A stretch of 64,000 bases of DNA from NCBI GenBank assembly GCA_003219175.1, contig QHPU01000041.1, positions 61,784 through 125,783 of the forward strand, written 5' to 3'. This document shows positions 30,134-39,048 of this stretch, in pieces; the first letter of the stretch is position 1; each line of letters starts with the position of its first letter. The stretch comes from Verrucomicrobiota bacterium. GTDB lineage: Bacteria; Verrucomicrobiota; Verrucomicrobiia; Chthoniobacterales; UBA10450. The notes beneath the pieces were generated by a model that worked only from the letters and a program-made list of their open reading frames with translations, was not told the DNA's origin and ran no database searches. A program made the translations under genes and the position numbers.

Positions 30134-30717
30134 TGGTTAACATCGGGATTCTCGGATCAGGTAAAGGATCAAACTGCCGGGCCATACTGCAAAGCATTCG
30201 GGACGGCAAACTAGATGCGAAAGCTACCGTAGTGATTTCCGATGTACTGGAGGCGCCGATCCTTGAAATTGCGGGCGAGTTCGGTGTGCCCAACGCCTAC
30301 CTGCCGCCGGGTCACTTTCGCACCCGGCTCGAACCGATCGTAGAAGAACAACTGGTCGAGATGTTGCGAAATGCGGGAGCCGAGGTTGTCGCCCTTGCTG
30401 GCTTCATGCGGGTACTAAAGAAACCGATGCTAGCCGCTTTCCCGCGTCGGATCGTCAACATTCATCCATCGTTGCTACCGAAGTTTCCCGGCCTCGAAGC
30501 ATGGAAACAGGCCCTTGTCGCCAACGAAAAATGGACCGGCGTCACTGTTCACTACGTGGACGCGCAGGTCGACCATGGCGACATCATCCTTCAGCGCGAG
30601 GTTCCGATCTTGCCCGGTGATATTCCAGAGTCTTTACATGCGCGCATCCAGGAGGTCGAACATGTGCTTTATCCCGAAGCGCTGGCACAGGTCTTCAGAG
30701 AAATGCGCGATGCTTAA
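30133..30717 (+). CDS. purN: Phosphoribosylglycinamide formyltransferase
   Basis: 194 aa, normal PurN length. It shows ILGSGKGSNCRAIL at the phosphoribosyl site, ALAGFMRVL, NIHPSLLPKFPGLEAWKQAL (catalytic Asn and His) and HYVDAQVDHGDIILQ (catalytic Asp). It transfers a formyl group from 10-formyl-tetrahydrofolate (made by FolD) to GAR in purine synthesis in the cytosol. Its start overlaps the previous stop by one base (TAATG), so three genes form a tight unit. Confidence 0.95.
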   Translation: MVNIGILGSGKGSNCRAILQSIRDGKLDAKATVVISDVLEAPILEIAGEFGVPNAYLPPGHFRTRLEPIVEEQLVEMLRNAGAEVVALAGFMRVLKKPMLAAFPRRIVNIHPSLLPKFPGLEAWKQALVANEKWTGVTVHYVDAQVDHGDIILQREVPILPGDIPESLHARIQEVEHVLYPEALAQVFREMRDA

Positions 30718-30752
30718 TAATGGAAGAACGAGCCTTCGTTCGGCCTGGACGC

Positions 30753-30770
30753 GGTCCGAGCCAAACTGGC
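30753..30770. repeat. Family A 18-nt hairpin repeat, copy 4
   Basis: GGTCCGAGCCAAACTGGC, two changes from consensus that would open the hairpin stem. It lies in the 74-nt gap between convergent purN and gpsA. Confidence 0.6.
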
Positions 30771-30791
30771 GTTGAAGCGCCTCCCCCGTTC

Positions 30792-31790
30792 TCAAAGCCG
30801 CTCCGCTTTGGGATCGCGGCCGAGTAACTCTTGCATCGCAAGAAGGAGCGGCTTCTGCTGGTAAAGAATGGCATGGATTTGATCGATGATCGGCGTTTCC
30901 GCCTCCAGCCGGCGCGCGCATTCGAAGGCGCTTTTTGCCGTCGGAATCCCTTCCGCCACCATTTTCATATCAGCCTGGATCTGGGCCAAAGTCTCGGCAC
31001 GGCCCAGTCGTTCCCCAACGCGACGATTCCGGCTATGTTTGCTGAAGCAGGTCGCAATCAAATCGCCTACACCGCTTAATCCATAGAAAGTACGTTCGTT
31101 GCCACCCATTCTTTTCCCGAGACGCAACAACTCAGCCAGTGCTCTTGTGATGAGCGCAGCTTTTGAGTTGTCGCCCAATCCAAGCCCGTCACTTACGCCA
31201 GCCGCGATTGCGAAAACATTTTTTAGCGCACCGCCAAGTTCAATACTTACGACATCATTGCTGGTGTAGATTCGGAAATGCTCGCTTCCGAGAAACCGTT
31301 GCAACTCAATTGCATCATTCTCGTTAGCTGATCCGATAACTGTTGCTGTCGGCAGACCGCACACAACCTCGACGGCTAGATTAGGGCCAGATAGCACTGC
31401 GATCGGATTTGAGGGGAATATCTCCGACAGGATTTCACTCATTCGCAGGCCACTCCCATGTTCGATTCCTTTTGTGCAACTAAGCAGGACCGTGTCGCTC
31501 TTTCTTACGCCCGCGTCGCGGACGCGGATGGCAATTTCGCGCAGCGCCATTGATGGGGTAACGAACACGATCAGATCGGCTTCCATGCAGTCATCAAGGT
31601 TGTGTGTGGCGCTCACATTATTCGGCAGACGAACGCCGGGCAGATAATCCGCGTTCTCGCGACTCTCTTGCACGCGTCCAATGCGCTCGGAATTGTTGCC
31701 CCAAAGCGAGATGGAGCGGCCATCTTTCCCCCAAAGCACAGCCAAAGCCGTTCCCCAGCTTCCGGCGCCGATAATGACAGTGCGTTTCAT
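30792..31790 (-). CDS. gpsA: NAD(P)-dependent glycerol-3-phosphate dehydrogenase
   Basis: 332 aa. The Rossmann motif IIGAGSWGTALAVLWG opens the protein; LSCTKGIEHGSG, LSGPNLAVEV, ELGGALKNVFAIAAG (catalytic Lys) and GLSGVGDLIATCFSKHSRNRRVG follow. It reduces dihydroxyacetone phosphate to sn-glycerol 3-phosphate for phospholipid synthesis. It overlaps plsY by 4 nt (ATGA); PlsY uses its product, so the pairing is functional. Confidence 0.96.
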   Translation of the reverse strand: MKRTVIIGAGSWGTALAVLWGKDGRSISLWGNNSERIGRVQESRENADYLPGVRLPNNVSATHNLDDCMEADLIVFVTPSMALREIAIRVRDAGVRKSDTVLLSCTKGIEHGSGLRMSEILSEIFPSNPIAVLSGPNLAVEVVCGLPTATVIGSANENDAIELQRFLGSEHFRIYTSNDVVSIELGGALKNVFAIAAGVSDGLGLGDNSKAALITRALAELLRLGKRMGGNERTFYGLSGVGDLIATCFSKHSRNRRVGERLGRAETLAQIQADMKMVAEGIPTAKSAFECARRLEAETPIIDQIHAILYQQKPLLLAMQELLGRDPKAERL

Positions 31791-32392
31791 TTTCGATCAA
31801 AGCGTGGTTCGCGACCCTCGAGCAGGCGGACGATGTTGCTGCGATGCCTCAAGATTATCAAAGCCGCGATCAAACAGGTAAATGTTAAGAGGATTGGGTC
31901 AGCTGCATATCCCAAAAACAAGGCGCTGAGCGCCAGCGCGATGGCGGCGACAATCGAAGCTAACGAGACATAGCGAAAAATTAAAAATGTAGCGAGCCAA
32001 GTCAGAACCGCTATGAGTGTTGCCAGCGGCACCAAGCCGAGACAAGCGCCGGCGGCCGCGGCCACGCCTTTGCCGCCACGGAAACGAAGCCAGACGGGAA
32101 ATGAATGTCCCACTACCACGAAAAACGCGGCCAGAATTCCAATGAAATATCCCGTCGACGGATCGAACCGGGCGAGCCAAAGCGCAATCCTAACAGCAAG
32201 GAAGCCTTTCAGGACATCGGCGACAAACACCGAATAACCATATTTTTTCCCGAGGACTCGGAGCGTATTTGTCGCACCAATGTTGCCACTGCCGTGCTTT
32301 CGCACATCCACACCAGCAATTAACCCGGCTACGAATCCAAATGGGATGGAACCTAAAAGATAAGCGACAAGAGCCGAAACGAGATAAATCAC
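31787..32392 (-). CDS. plsY: Acyl-phosphate:glycerol-3-phosphate acyltransferase
   Basis: 201 aa integral membrane protein with about five helices. The three PlsY motifs are visible: GSIPFGFVAG, HGSGNIGATNTLRVLGKKYG with the following DVLKG, and GHSFPVWLRFRGGKGVAAAAGACLGL. It acylates glycerol 3-phosphate from acyl-phosphate in the inner membrane, the first committed phospholipid step. It is sandwiched by 4-nt overlaps with mnmG upstream and gpsA downstream on the minus strand. Confidence 0.95.
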   Translation of the reverse strand: MIYLVSALVAYLLGSIPFGFVAGLIAGVDVRKHGSGNIGATNTLRVLGKKYGYSVFVADVLKGFLAVRIALWLARFDPSTGYFIGILAAFFVVVGHSFPVWLRFRGGKGVAAAAGACLGLVPLATLIAVLTWLATFLIFRYVSLASIVAAIALALSALFLGYAADPILLTFTCLIAALIILRHRSNIVRLLEGREPRFDRK

Positions 32393-34177
32393 TTCGTTAA
32401 CCGTTTACTACTAAGCCAGATATCAAGAATCGATAAATCGGCGGCTGTTATTCCCGGGATACGTCGTGCCGCACTAAGGGAAGTTGGGCGAACTTTCCTG
32501 AGTTTTTGCCGGCTCTCGCTGCGCAACCCCGGGACAACCTCGAAATCGAATCCCATCGGAATAATTCGATCGCCGCGCAATTGTTCATAATTAACGCGTC
32601 TGGTTTGTTGCGCGAGGTACCCTGCGTATTTCATTTCCACAAGGAGATGCCGCCAAATTGAATATGGCGCGATGGCCAGGATTTCCGGTGGAATTGCGCT
32701 CAGAGCAAATCGCGGGTCCTTCAATGCCTGACGCAGCGAACGTCCGTCAACTTGAAGAGCATCGATCGCAGTTTGCAACGAGGCGATCGCGTCCTGTTTC
32801 TGACGAAGACCATCCATCCGCTCCTCGTCTACCAATCCGATCGCGGCTCCGGTACGGTTCGTCGATTCCACGAGTCGTTAGATCCTCGATGAGGACACCG
32901 ATGTAGCTGATTTCTTTGGAAAGGGTAAATGGATCACGATGCTGGGCCCGGAGTGCCGCATTAATTCCGGCGACCAAGCCTTGTCCCGCAGCCTCTTCAT
33001 AACCGGAGGTGCCATTGATCTGTCCGGCGAAGTACAAATTCTTAACGGGCTTGGTCTCGAGGGTCGGGTAGAGTTGAGTCGGCGGGAAATAATCGTATTC
33101 AACGGCGTAACCCGGCCGGATGATGTCGGCGCGCTCGAGTCCGGGGATGGAGTGGACCAGGTCTAGCTGAATATCAAATGGCAGACTGGTAGAGATGCCA
33201 TTGACGTAGATTTCACTGGAATGTCGGCCTTCGGGTTCGAGGAAAATAGGGTGAGAGGATTTGTGAGAAAAGCGGACAATTTTGTCTTCAATGGAAGGGC
33301 AATAGCGGGGCCCAGTCCCCTGAATCTTACGTTGATATAATGGTGATCTATAGAGATTTGTCCTAATTATATAGTGAGTCTCTGGAGTCGTATGAGTGAG
33401 CCAACAGGGGAGTTGTTCCACGTGGAACGTTCCGGCCTCGTTGAAATTTAAGGTGAACGATTCATCCTTCTCCCCAAGCACCCTGTCCAAAAACGAAAGA
33501 CGTGGTGGCGGATCATCTCCGACTTGCACGTCCAACGAGGAATAATCGATCGAATTCGCATTCAGACGACATGGCGTCCCCGTCTTGAACCGGCCGGCTT
33601 CGAATCCCAAGGCACGAATGCTGTCGCTCAGACTCGAAGATGCATCTGCCATCCGTCCCCCTGGCTTCGACTGCTCGCCCACGTGCAGCAACCCACGCAG
33701 AAATGTGCCGGCTGTGATCACGATCGCTTTCGCTCGGACCGACATCCCGAGATCCGTGGTCACGCCCACCGCTCTATCTCCCTCAACGAGCAGCGTAGCA
33801 GCAGTCCCCTGCAGCAGTCGAAGATTTGCTGTCTTCTCCAAGGTCGCCTTCATCCGAAATTGATAAGCCTTCTTGTCGCATTGGACCCGGGTCGCCCACA
33901 CTGCCTCGCCTTTGCTTCGGTTTAGGACACGGAACTGAATCCCAGTCGCGTCAGCATTTATCGCCATCGCGCCGCCCAACGCATCGATCTCCTTAACTAT
34001 ATGGCTTTTGGCGGAACCACCGATGGCAGGGTTGCATGACATCTGTCCGATCGTATCGAGGTTTTGGGTCAACATCAGGGTCCGGCAACCTAGTCTTGCC
34101 GACGCCAGGGCCGCCTCGATCCCGCCATGGCCACTGCCAACAACCAAAACGTCGATTGGATTAGGAAGGATCTGCAT
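32389..34177 (-). pseudogene. mnmG: tRNA uridine 5-carboxymethylaminomethyl modification enzyme MnmG, broken by deletion and frameshift
   Basis: The 5' ORF (32747-34177) carries the FAD motif [38 protein letters not shown] and [22 protein letters not shown] down to [12 protein letters not shown]. The 3' ORF (32389-32871) resumes in another frame at [15 protein letters not shown] and ends with the normal MnmG C-terminal domain (KYAGYLAQQTRRVNYEQL, FDFEVVPGLRSESRQKL). In E. coli MnmG 28 residues (MFTSRAEYRL...) separate the two flanks; here only about 10 nt do, so about 74 nt are missing at 32839-32849. MnmG with MnmE modifies wobble uridine; loss would be surprising. It overlaps plsY by 4 nt and cdd by 17 nt. 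Confidence 0.85.
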
Positions 34178-34571
34178 GTTTTAGAATTCCTCGGGTCGGG
34201 TCGGGGAGAAGACGCGAAAGACTGTCGATCTTTCGGTCGCCGCGCACGGTCGCGCCAACGATAATCAGATCCGGATTGAATTCAGCCAAAAATTGCCGGC
34301 ATGCTCCGCAAGGCACGATCGGTTCATCCGAATCCGAGGTCACCGCGATTGCGACGAAATCTCGTTCGCCTCCGGCGACCGCAGCACCCATCGCGACTCG
34401 TTCGGCACAAATCGTCAGACCAAACGACCGGTTCTCGATGTTAGCGCCAACAAAAACTGCCCCAGACTTGCATTTGACTGCCGCTCCGACAGCGAACTTT
34501 GAGTACGGCGCATAAGCCTTGGAGCGAGCGGCTAATGCCATCGCGACTAAATCATCGAATTGCTTATCCAT
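34161..34571 (-). CDS. cdd: Cytidine deaminase
   Basis: 136 aa homotetramer-type CDA. It has [34 protein letters not shown] (zinc Cys and catalytic Glu in CAE) and [14 protein letters not shown] (PCxxC zinc ligands). It deaminates cytidine and deoxycytidine for pyrimidine salvage. The 3' end overlaps the mnmG start by 17 nt, placing it in the gpsA-plsY-mnmG-cdd transcript. Confidence 0.95.
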   Translation of the reverse strand: MDKQFDDLVAMALAARSKAYAPYSKFAVGAAVKCKSGAVFVGANIENRSFGLTICAERVAMGAAVAGGERDFVAIAVTSDSDEPIVPCGACRQFLAEFNPDLIIVGATVRGDRKIDSLSRLLPDPTRGILKHADPS

Positions 34572-34578
34572 CAGAACA

Positions 34579-35289
34579 TCAGCGAATTATATTGTTATCA
34601 TCGCGTAAAACACGCAGTGCAATCCGGCCCATCAGTGCCAGAATTGCCAGTGAGGCCAGCAATCCACAGCCCCAAACCCAATATTCGTAGGCTCGCGGAT
34701 GAGTTTCCCCGCGGGCCAGCCGCAACCCCAATTGTCCCAGGGTCCCTAGATAAGCGTATAGAAACAGCCCTGGCGCCTGGCCAATTGCGATCCAAACCAT
34801 GCACGTGCGAAAACGAATTTTGGTTAACCCGTAGAGATAGTTCATCAAACTGCTGGGAAACAGCGGATGCAGTTGACTGAGCAAAATCAACTTCCAGCCT
34901 TCTCGTTCCACCGCCGGTTCCAACGCATGAAGTCTCCGTGATTTTTCCAGACGACCTTGCAGCCACCGGCGCCCGATCGTCCGACCAATGAAAAATGAAA
35001 TCGCTGCACCGGTCACATTGCCGATCAACACAACGAGAAATCCCCACCATAAACCGAAAAAAAATCCGCCACCGATACTCAAAACGCCGCCCGGCAGCAG
35101 CAACACGTTACAACACGCGTAAAGAATCGGATAACAAATTGCGCTCCAAACGCCCCAGCGCATTACCCGTTGCTGGATCATCTCCAAAACTTCCGGGACC
35201 GGAAAAATGTTCCACAGCGCGACAATTATCCCGATCACACCGAGAACGGCGAAAAGTTGAAGCCAGACGACGCGGTTTGTTTTTTTCAA
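34579..35289 (-). CDS. TVP38/TMEM64 (VTT domain) membrane protein
   Basis: 236 aa with about six hydrophobic stretches. The VTT/DedA-like core is ILYACCNVLLLPGGVLSIGGGFFFG followed by GNVTGAAISFFIGRTIGRRW, and the second re-entrant region is LHPLFPSSLMNYLYGLTKIRF. VTT proteins act as lipid scramblases or transporters; in bacteria they are linked to undecaprenyl-phosphate or phospholipid flipping. It ends 8 nt before cdd, so it leads the operon; this fits with plsY and gpsA as lipid genes. Confidence 0.86.
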   Translation of the reverse strand: MKKTNRVVWLQLFAVLGVIGIIVALWNIFPVPEVLEMIQQRVMRWGVWSAICYPILYACCNVLLLPGGVLSIGGGFFFGLWWGFLVVLIGNVTGAAISFFIGRTIGRRWLQGRLEKSRRLHALEPAVEREGWKLILLSQLHPLFPSSLMNYLYGLTKIRFRTCMVWIAIGQAPGLFLYAYLGTLGQLGLRLARGETHPRAYEYWVWGCGLLASLAILALMGRIALRVLRDDNNIIR

Positions 35290-35460
35290 GCGCGCCAGAC
35301 CATCTGCGCGTCACATCTTGCGTGCAAATCGGGCGAGGTCGCAGGAGCGATCGAAATGCAAAAACGGTGTAATCAGGTAGATACCGGTAAATTTAGCACC
35401 ACCAGCAGCGACGATTCACAAATTGGGACCGTATCTATCGTCAAGCGCGCTATTGCTCGA

Positions 35461-36384
35461 CTAGACACTCTGGGCCTGTGCGTTCGAACGACGCGGAATA
35501 CCAAGGCTGTCAAAAATTATCCGCGTGGCGTCGGAGCGATTGAGCGTGTAGAAGTGAATGCCAGCCACATTGTTATCCAAAAGATCGTGGCATTGTTCCA
35601 GGGCGAAATGAACACCTACTCGCCTGACCATTTCAGGATCGTTCGCGCATCGCTGTAAGGCACGCAGAAGCCTGGCTGGGAAGCGCGTACCACCGGCCAG
35701 CTCAGCGATGCGATTGAGTCCACTCATGGAGGTGATCGGCATTATACCTGCGATAATCGGGACGTGGATGCCGGCGAGCGCACACCGTTCGCGGAAATCG
35801 TAGAAGTCGCGATTATCGAAAAATAGTTGTGTGACGATGTAGTTGGCACCAGCGCCGACTTTCGCTTTGAGATGATCCATTTCGACCAATCGATTCGGCG
35901 TTGCCGGATGTCCTTCAGGGAAACCGGCCACGCCGATCCCAAAACCGCGCTGATCGGGATGTGCGCCCGATTCGTTGAATTTGCGAATGAACTTTACCAA
36001 ATCGATCGCGTGTTGAAACGAGTTGGGCCATTTGTCGTACTCAATTTCAGGCGGTCTATCGCCCCCGAGTGCGAGAATGTTTCCAATCGCCGACTTAGCG
36101 TATCGAATTAAAATGGCTTCGATCTCTTCTTCGTTGTGACAGACACAGGTCAGGTGCGGGATCGGATCCAGTTTTGTGGTATGTTGAATGCGCTCGACAA
36201 GGTGATGGGTCAACTCTCGAGTTGAGCCACCGGCGCCATAAGTGACACTGACAAAGTGCGGCATGTAGGATTCGAGATCTCGAATCGTATGGTAGAGAAT
36301 CTCGGCCGCTTGCGGCGTTCTCGGAGGAAAGAACTCGAACGAGAAGGTGGGAGAGCCTCCTCGCATGATATCGGTGATGTGCAT
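35461..36384 (-). CDS. metF: 5,10-methylenetetrahydrofolate reductase
   Basis: 307 aa TIM-barrel flavoprotein, normal MetF size. It shows FSFEFFPPRTPQAAEIL (catalytic Glu), SVTYGAGGSTRE, LALGGDRPPE (FAD Asp) and ANYIVTQLFFDN. It makes 5-methyl-tetrahydrofolate for methionine synthesis in the cytosol. No SAM or SAH riboswitch was recognised in the 149-nt leader. That leader holds only a 7-bp inverted repeat (TGGTCAA/TTGACCA, 36420-36449). Confidence 0.95.
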   Translation of the reverse strand: MHITDIMRGGSPTFSFEFFPPRTPQAAEILYHTIRDLESYMPHFVSVTYGAGGSTRELTHHLVERIQHTTKLDPIPHLTCVCHNEEEIEAILIRYAKSAIGNILALGGDRPPEIEYDKWPNSFQHAIDLVKFIRKFNESGAHPDQRGFGIGVAGFPEGHPATPNRLVEMDHLKAKVGAGANYIVTQLFFDNRDFYDFRERCALAGIHVPIIAGIMPITSMSGLNRIAELAGGTRFPARLLRALQRCANDPEMVRRVGVHFALEQCHDLLDNNVAGIHFYTLNRSDATRIIFDSLGIPRRSNAQAQSV

Positions 36385-36533
36385 GATTCAAAGGCTATTT
36401 TCGTTCCTGCCGCGACTTTTGGTCAACTGAGCAAGCACATTTTTGACCATTGATCGTGGTCGCACCAAACTCGCGCAGGCATCCACGGTAATTCGAGGGC
36501 GGAGCTGTTTCGACAAGCACTCTCAGCAAATTC

Positions 36534-36992
36534 TCATGCCGGCGTCAGTTCCCATCGCCATACCACGCGATCATCTTCATCACGCGTTTCGCCAGCGAAA
36601 CCGAATCCTAGTTTCTGCAAAATGCGGTTAGAAGCGTTCTTCTCCGGCAAGGTAAAGGCAAAGATTCTGATGCCCGGCACGGTGGCTTGCGCGATTTCAA
36701 TCAGCTGCCGCGCCATTTCAGTGGCGAGACCCTGTCCTTCAAAGTCCGGAAAAGTAAAATATGCAATCTCGACCTCACGGTTACGCGGCGGTGAGCGAAA
36801 CGCGCAGGTGCCGACGACAATTTCATTTTCAAGAACCAGATAGCCAAGCCAAGGCGCGACTGAACCGGCGCTCCGGTAAAGGGCGGCCGTCTGCTGGCAA
36901 ACTTCTTTCGCAGTTTCGCCTAAATGCTGAACAGCCTTTATCGGCTCTCCATTTTTCCCGATTTCTACAAAAGACAGGCGCGAACGCTTCAA
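36534..36992 (-). CDS. GNAT family N-acetyltransferase
   Basis: 152 aa. The acetyl-CoA binding region is recognisable as PDFEGQGLATEMARQLIEIA (a Q/RxxGxG/A variant: EGQGLA), preceded by strand VEIAYFTFP and followed by NASNRILQKLGFGFAGE, the usual C-terminal motif. Substrate is unknown. The start overlaps the stop of the upstream cyclase gene by 4 nt (ATGA), so both are made from one message. Confidence 0.83.
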   Translation of the reverse strand: MKRSRLSFVEIGKNGEPIKAVQHLGETAKEVCQQTAALYRSAGSVAPWLGYLVLENEIVVGTCAFRSPPRNREVEIAYFTFPDFEGQGLATEMARQLIEIAQATVPGIRIFAFTLPEKNASNRILQKLGFGFAGETRDEDDRVVWRWELTPA

Positions 36993-37837
36993 GGCAGAAT
37001 CGCAAAGACGCGCGCGGGAAAACCAGAGCCGCCTTTTGGCTTGGGGAAACTGACGACGACGATCGCGCCGGACTCTGGCACTTGATCGAGGTTAGTTAGC
37101 AATTCAATTTGATAATGATTGATACCCAAGATGTAGGCCTCCAGGGAATAATCGTCTTTCGTTGTCGCCAATCCCGGATCGGTATCGGTTGTTTCGTGCC
37201 CGGAGGCAGTAATTTTTCGTTCCTCGTACAGATATTTCAGCGCCGGCAAACTCCACCCCGGGTAATGAGCGACGCCCTGGTTGTCTTTGTTTGCCATTTT
37301 GGCAGCATCCGGCCAGCGCTTCGACCAATCGGTTCGCATCACCACAAACGCACCAAGCGGAATTGTTCCGTGGTCCGCTTCCCACTTTTTCAGGCGATCG
37401 ACCGTGAGGGTATAGTCGGGATTCTTTGCACATTCCTCGTGAACATCGATACAGACAAGCGGCAGGATCATTTCCTTGAGGTCGATTTGATCAACCGTGC
37501 GTAGACCTTTGTGAAAATGCGCCGGTGGATCAACGTGAGTGCCCCATTGACCGACGTGGGTAAAAACCTCTGCAAAAAATCCGTCGCCCATCGAAGCCGG
37601 TTGTTTCTTATACCAGTAGATTGTCTTCTGTTGCTCATCCGGAAAACCAGGCCAATGCGGAATCCCCGGCGCAAACTCGTGCGTTAGATCGATGAACTTT
37701 TTGCTAGCGAGAATCTTCTGCAGCTCAAGCAACGACGATTCTGGAGTCGGCCCACGTTCGTCGGCAGCTGAACCTGACCAAACCAGGTTAATTAAAATTC
37801 CGACACTAAATACAAGCCTTATGCCTGGAATCCTCAT
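36989..37837 (-). CDS. Secreted cyclase/kynurenine-formamidase-like hydrolase
   Basis: 282 aa. A signal peptide (LVFSVGILINLVWSGSAA) precedes a cyclase-family domain: FIDLTHEFAPGIPHWPGFP, then the metal-binding HVGQWGTHVDPPAHF (HxGTHxDxPxH), and GHETTDTDPG near the C terminus. Family members hydrolyse amides or lactones using zinc or manganese; several are kynurenine formamidases, others unknown. Periplasmic location is predicted. Residues 15-50 are extra relative to minimal cyclases. Confidence 0.83.
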   Translation of the reverse strand: MRIPGIRLVFSVGILINLVWSGSAADERGPTPESSLLELQKILASKKFIDLTHEFAPGIPHWPGFPDEQQKTIYWYKKQPASMGDGFFAEVFTHVGQWGTHVDPPAHFHKGLRTVDQIDLKEMILPLVCIDVHEECAKNPDYTLTVDRLKKWEADHGTIPLGAFVVMRTDWSKRWPDAAKMANKDNQGVAHYPGWSLPALKYLYEERKITASGHETTDTDPGLATTKDDYSLEAYILGINHYQIELLTNLDQVPESGAIVVVSFPKPKGGSGFPARVFAILP

Positions 37838-38125
37838 ACGGACGCTGTTAACTCATTGTCCAAAAAGAAGCGAACAACTTCGAACAAGTTGTGATAATGG
37901 GCGCCCCCCTTTCCTTGTACGGCCGATATGCGTGAACCCTGCCCATTTATTCACATTGGCCTCAAGCAAAATTCGACGAAGTGTGGTACCCAACAAAGGA
38001 CCAATGTTGTTCCCAACATGAAGATGAATACTTCAATGGAATTCAAATATTATTTAATAGACTGTTTGTGAACAAATATTGGACTACCCGGGCTTTAATT
38101 TGGTCGTTCGATCGGCGCAGTAGCG

Positions 38126-38887
38126 ATGCATCACATTCTTGATCCGAGACGAGACCAGGCGTTTGCGCCCAAGCGATGCGCGCTTGCAATCATGACCAAA
38201 GCACCGCGAGCCGGGATAGTGAAGACACGATTACAACCACCCCTCAAAGCGGATGAAGCCGCTCAGCTGAATGTTTGTTTCTTGCGCGATATCGCTGCCG
38301 CGATCGTCAGCGCAGGACGAGAATCGAAAGGTGTCGCTGTTTTTACGCCCATAGACTGCGAGGCGGACTATGTGAATATTTTGCCATCTGATTTCATTCT
38401 CATTCCGCAGCGTGGCGACAGTTTCGGTGAGCGATTGATGAACGCCGCAAACGACCTGCTGCGCGGGGGTTTTGAATCCTGCTGTCTAATCAATTCAGAT
38501 AGCCCGATGGTAACGGCGGACGCATTTCGCCAAGCGGTGGTCGAGTTGCAAGGCGCTGACAATCGCATTGTGCTCGGTCCATCCGATGACGGCGGTTATT
38601 ATTTGATCGGGATGAGGAAAGCACATCGTCGACTTTTTGAGGACATCGATTGGAGCACCGAGCGAGTGTTTGCTCAAACGCTGGACCGGGCACGGGAACT
38701 AACACTAAACGTTCATGTCCTGCCTAAATTCTATGACATCGATGATGCAATGGCTTTGTGGCGTTTGTGTAGCGAGTTGCTAGATGAGAAGTCCGACGAT
38801 GTCGCGCCAGCGACAAGAGAGTTTCTAGTCGAGCTAGTTGGACGTGACGGACGCGAGCGGTTCTGCCCGTCTTCCGTTTCATCCTGA
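38126..38887 (+). CDS. TIGR04282/DUF2064 family glycosyltransferase
   Basis: 253 aa with the family blocks ALAIMTKAPRAGIVKTRLQPPL, CCLINSDSPMVTADAF, VLGPSDDGGYYLIGM and DIDWSTERVFAQTL, ending in a YDIDDAMALWRL motif. The fold is a GT-A/nucleotidyltransferase type; some members are assigned to arsenosugar biosynthesis, most are unproven. The next genes are a rhamnose-type epimerase and a GT2 enzyme. The last about five residues and the stop lie at the edge of a family B repeat, so the native C terminus may have been altered. Confidence 0.82.
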   Translation: MHHILDPRRDQAFAPKRCALAIMTKAPRAGIVKTRLQPPLKADEAAQLNVCFLRDIAAAIVSAGRESKGVAVFTPIDCEADYVNILPSDFILIPQRGDSFGERLMNAANDLLRGGFESCCLINSDSPMVTADAFRQAVVELQGADNRIVLGPSDDGGYYLIGMRKAHRRLFEDIDWSTERVFAQTLDRARELTLNVHVLPKFYDIDDAMALWRLCSELLDEKSDDVAPATREFLVELVGRDGRERFCPSSVSS

Positions 38888-39012
38888 GCTGCGTAGGATA
38901 ATGTCAGTCCGGCTCGGACCGAAGGATCTCACCATTTTAAAGAGCGAGCGCGCAAAGAACAAAGCACGATCCAGCGCTCGTTGTGAGATCCCTCGCTTTG
39001 CTCGGGATGACA
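38878..39012. repeat. Family B palindrome (about 135 nt) containing a family A copy
   Basis: TTCATCCTGAGCTGCGTAGG on the left and GAGATCCCTCGCTTTGCTCG followed by GGATGACA on the right make an imperfect long inverted repeat. Inside the left half is CAGTCCGGCTCGGACC (38905-38920, family A copy 5). The block forms the whole junction between the TIGR04282 and epimerase genes. Confidence 0.8.
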
Positions 39013-39048
39013 AGGCAATATGGGGCGGAGCTAGTTGAAAACAACGCA

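Noticed and set aside
36420-36449. TGGTCAA/TTGACCA inverted repeat upstream of metF considered as a riboswitch or operator
   Set aside because: Only 7 bp with a 16-nt loop and no SAM/SAH riboswitch core; too weak to call.
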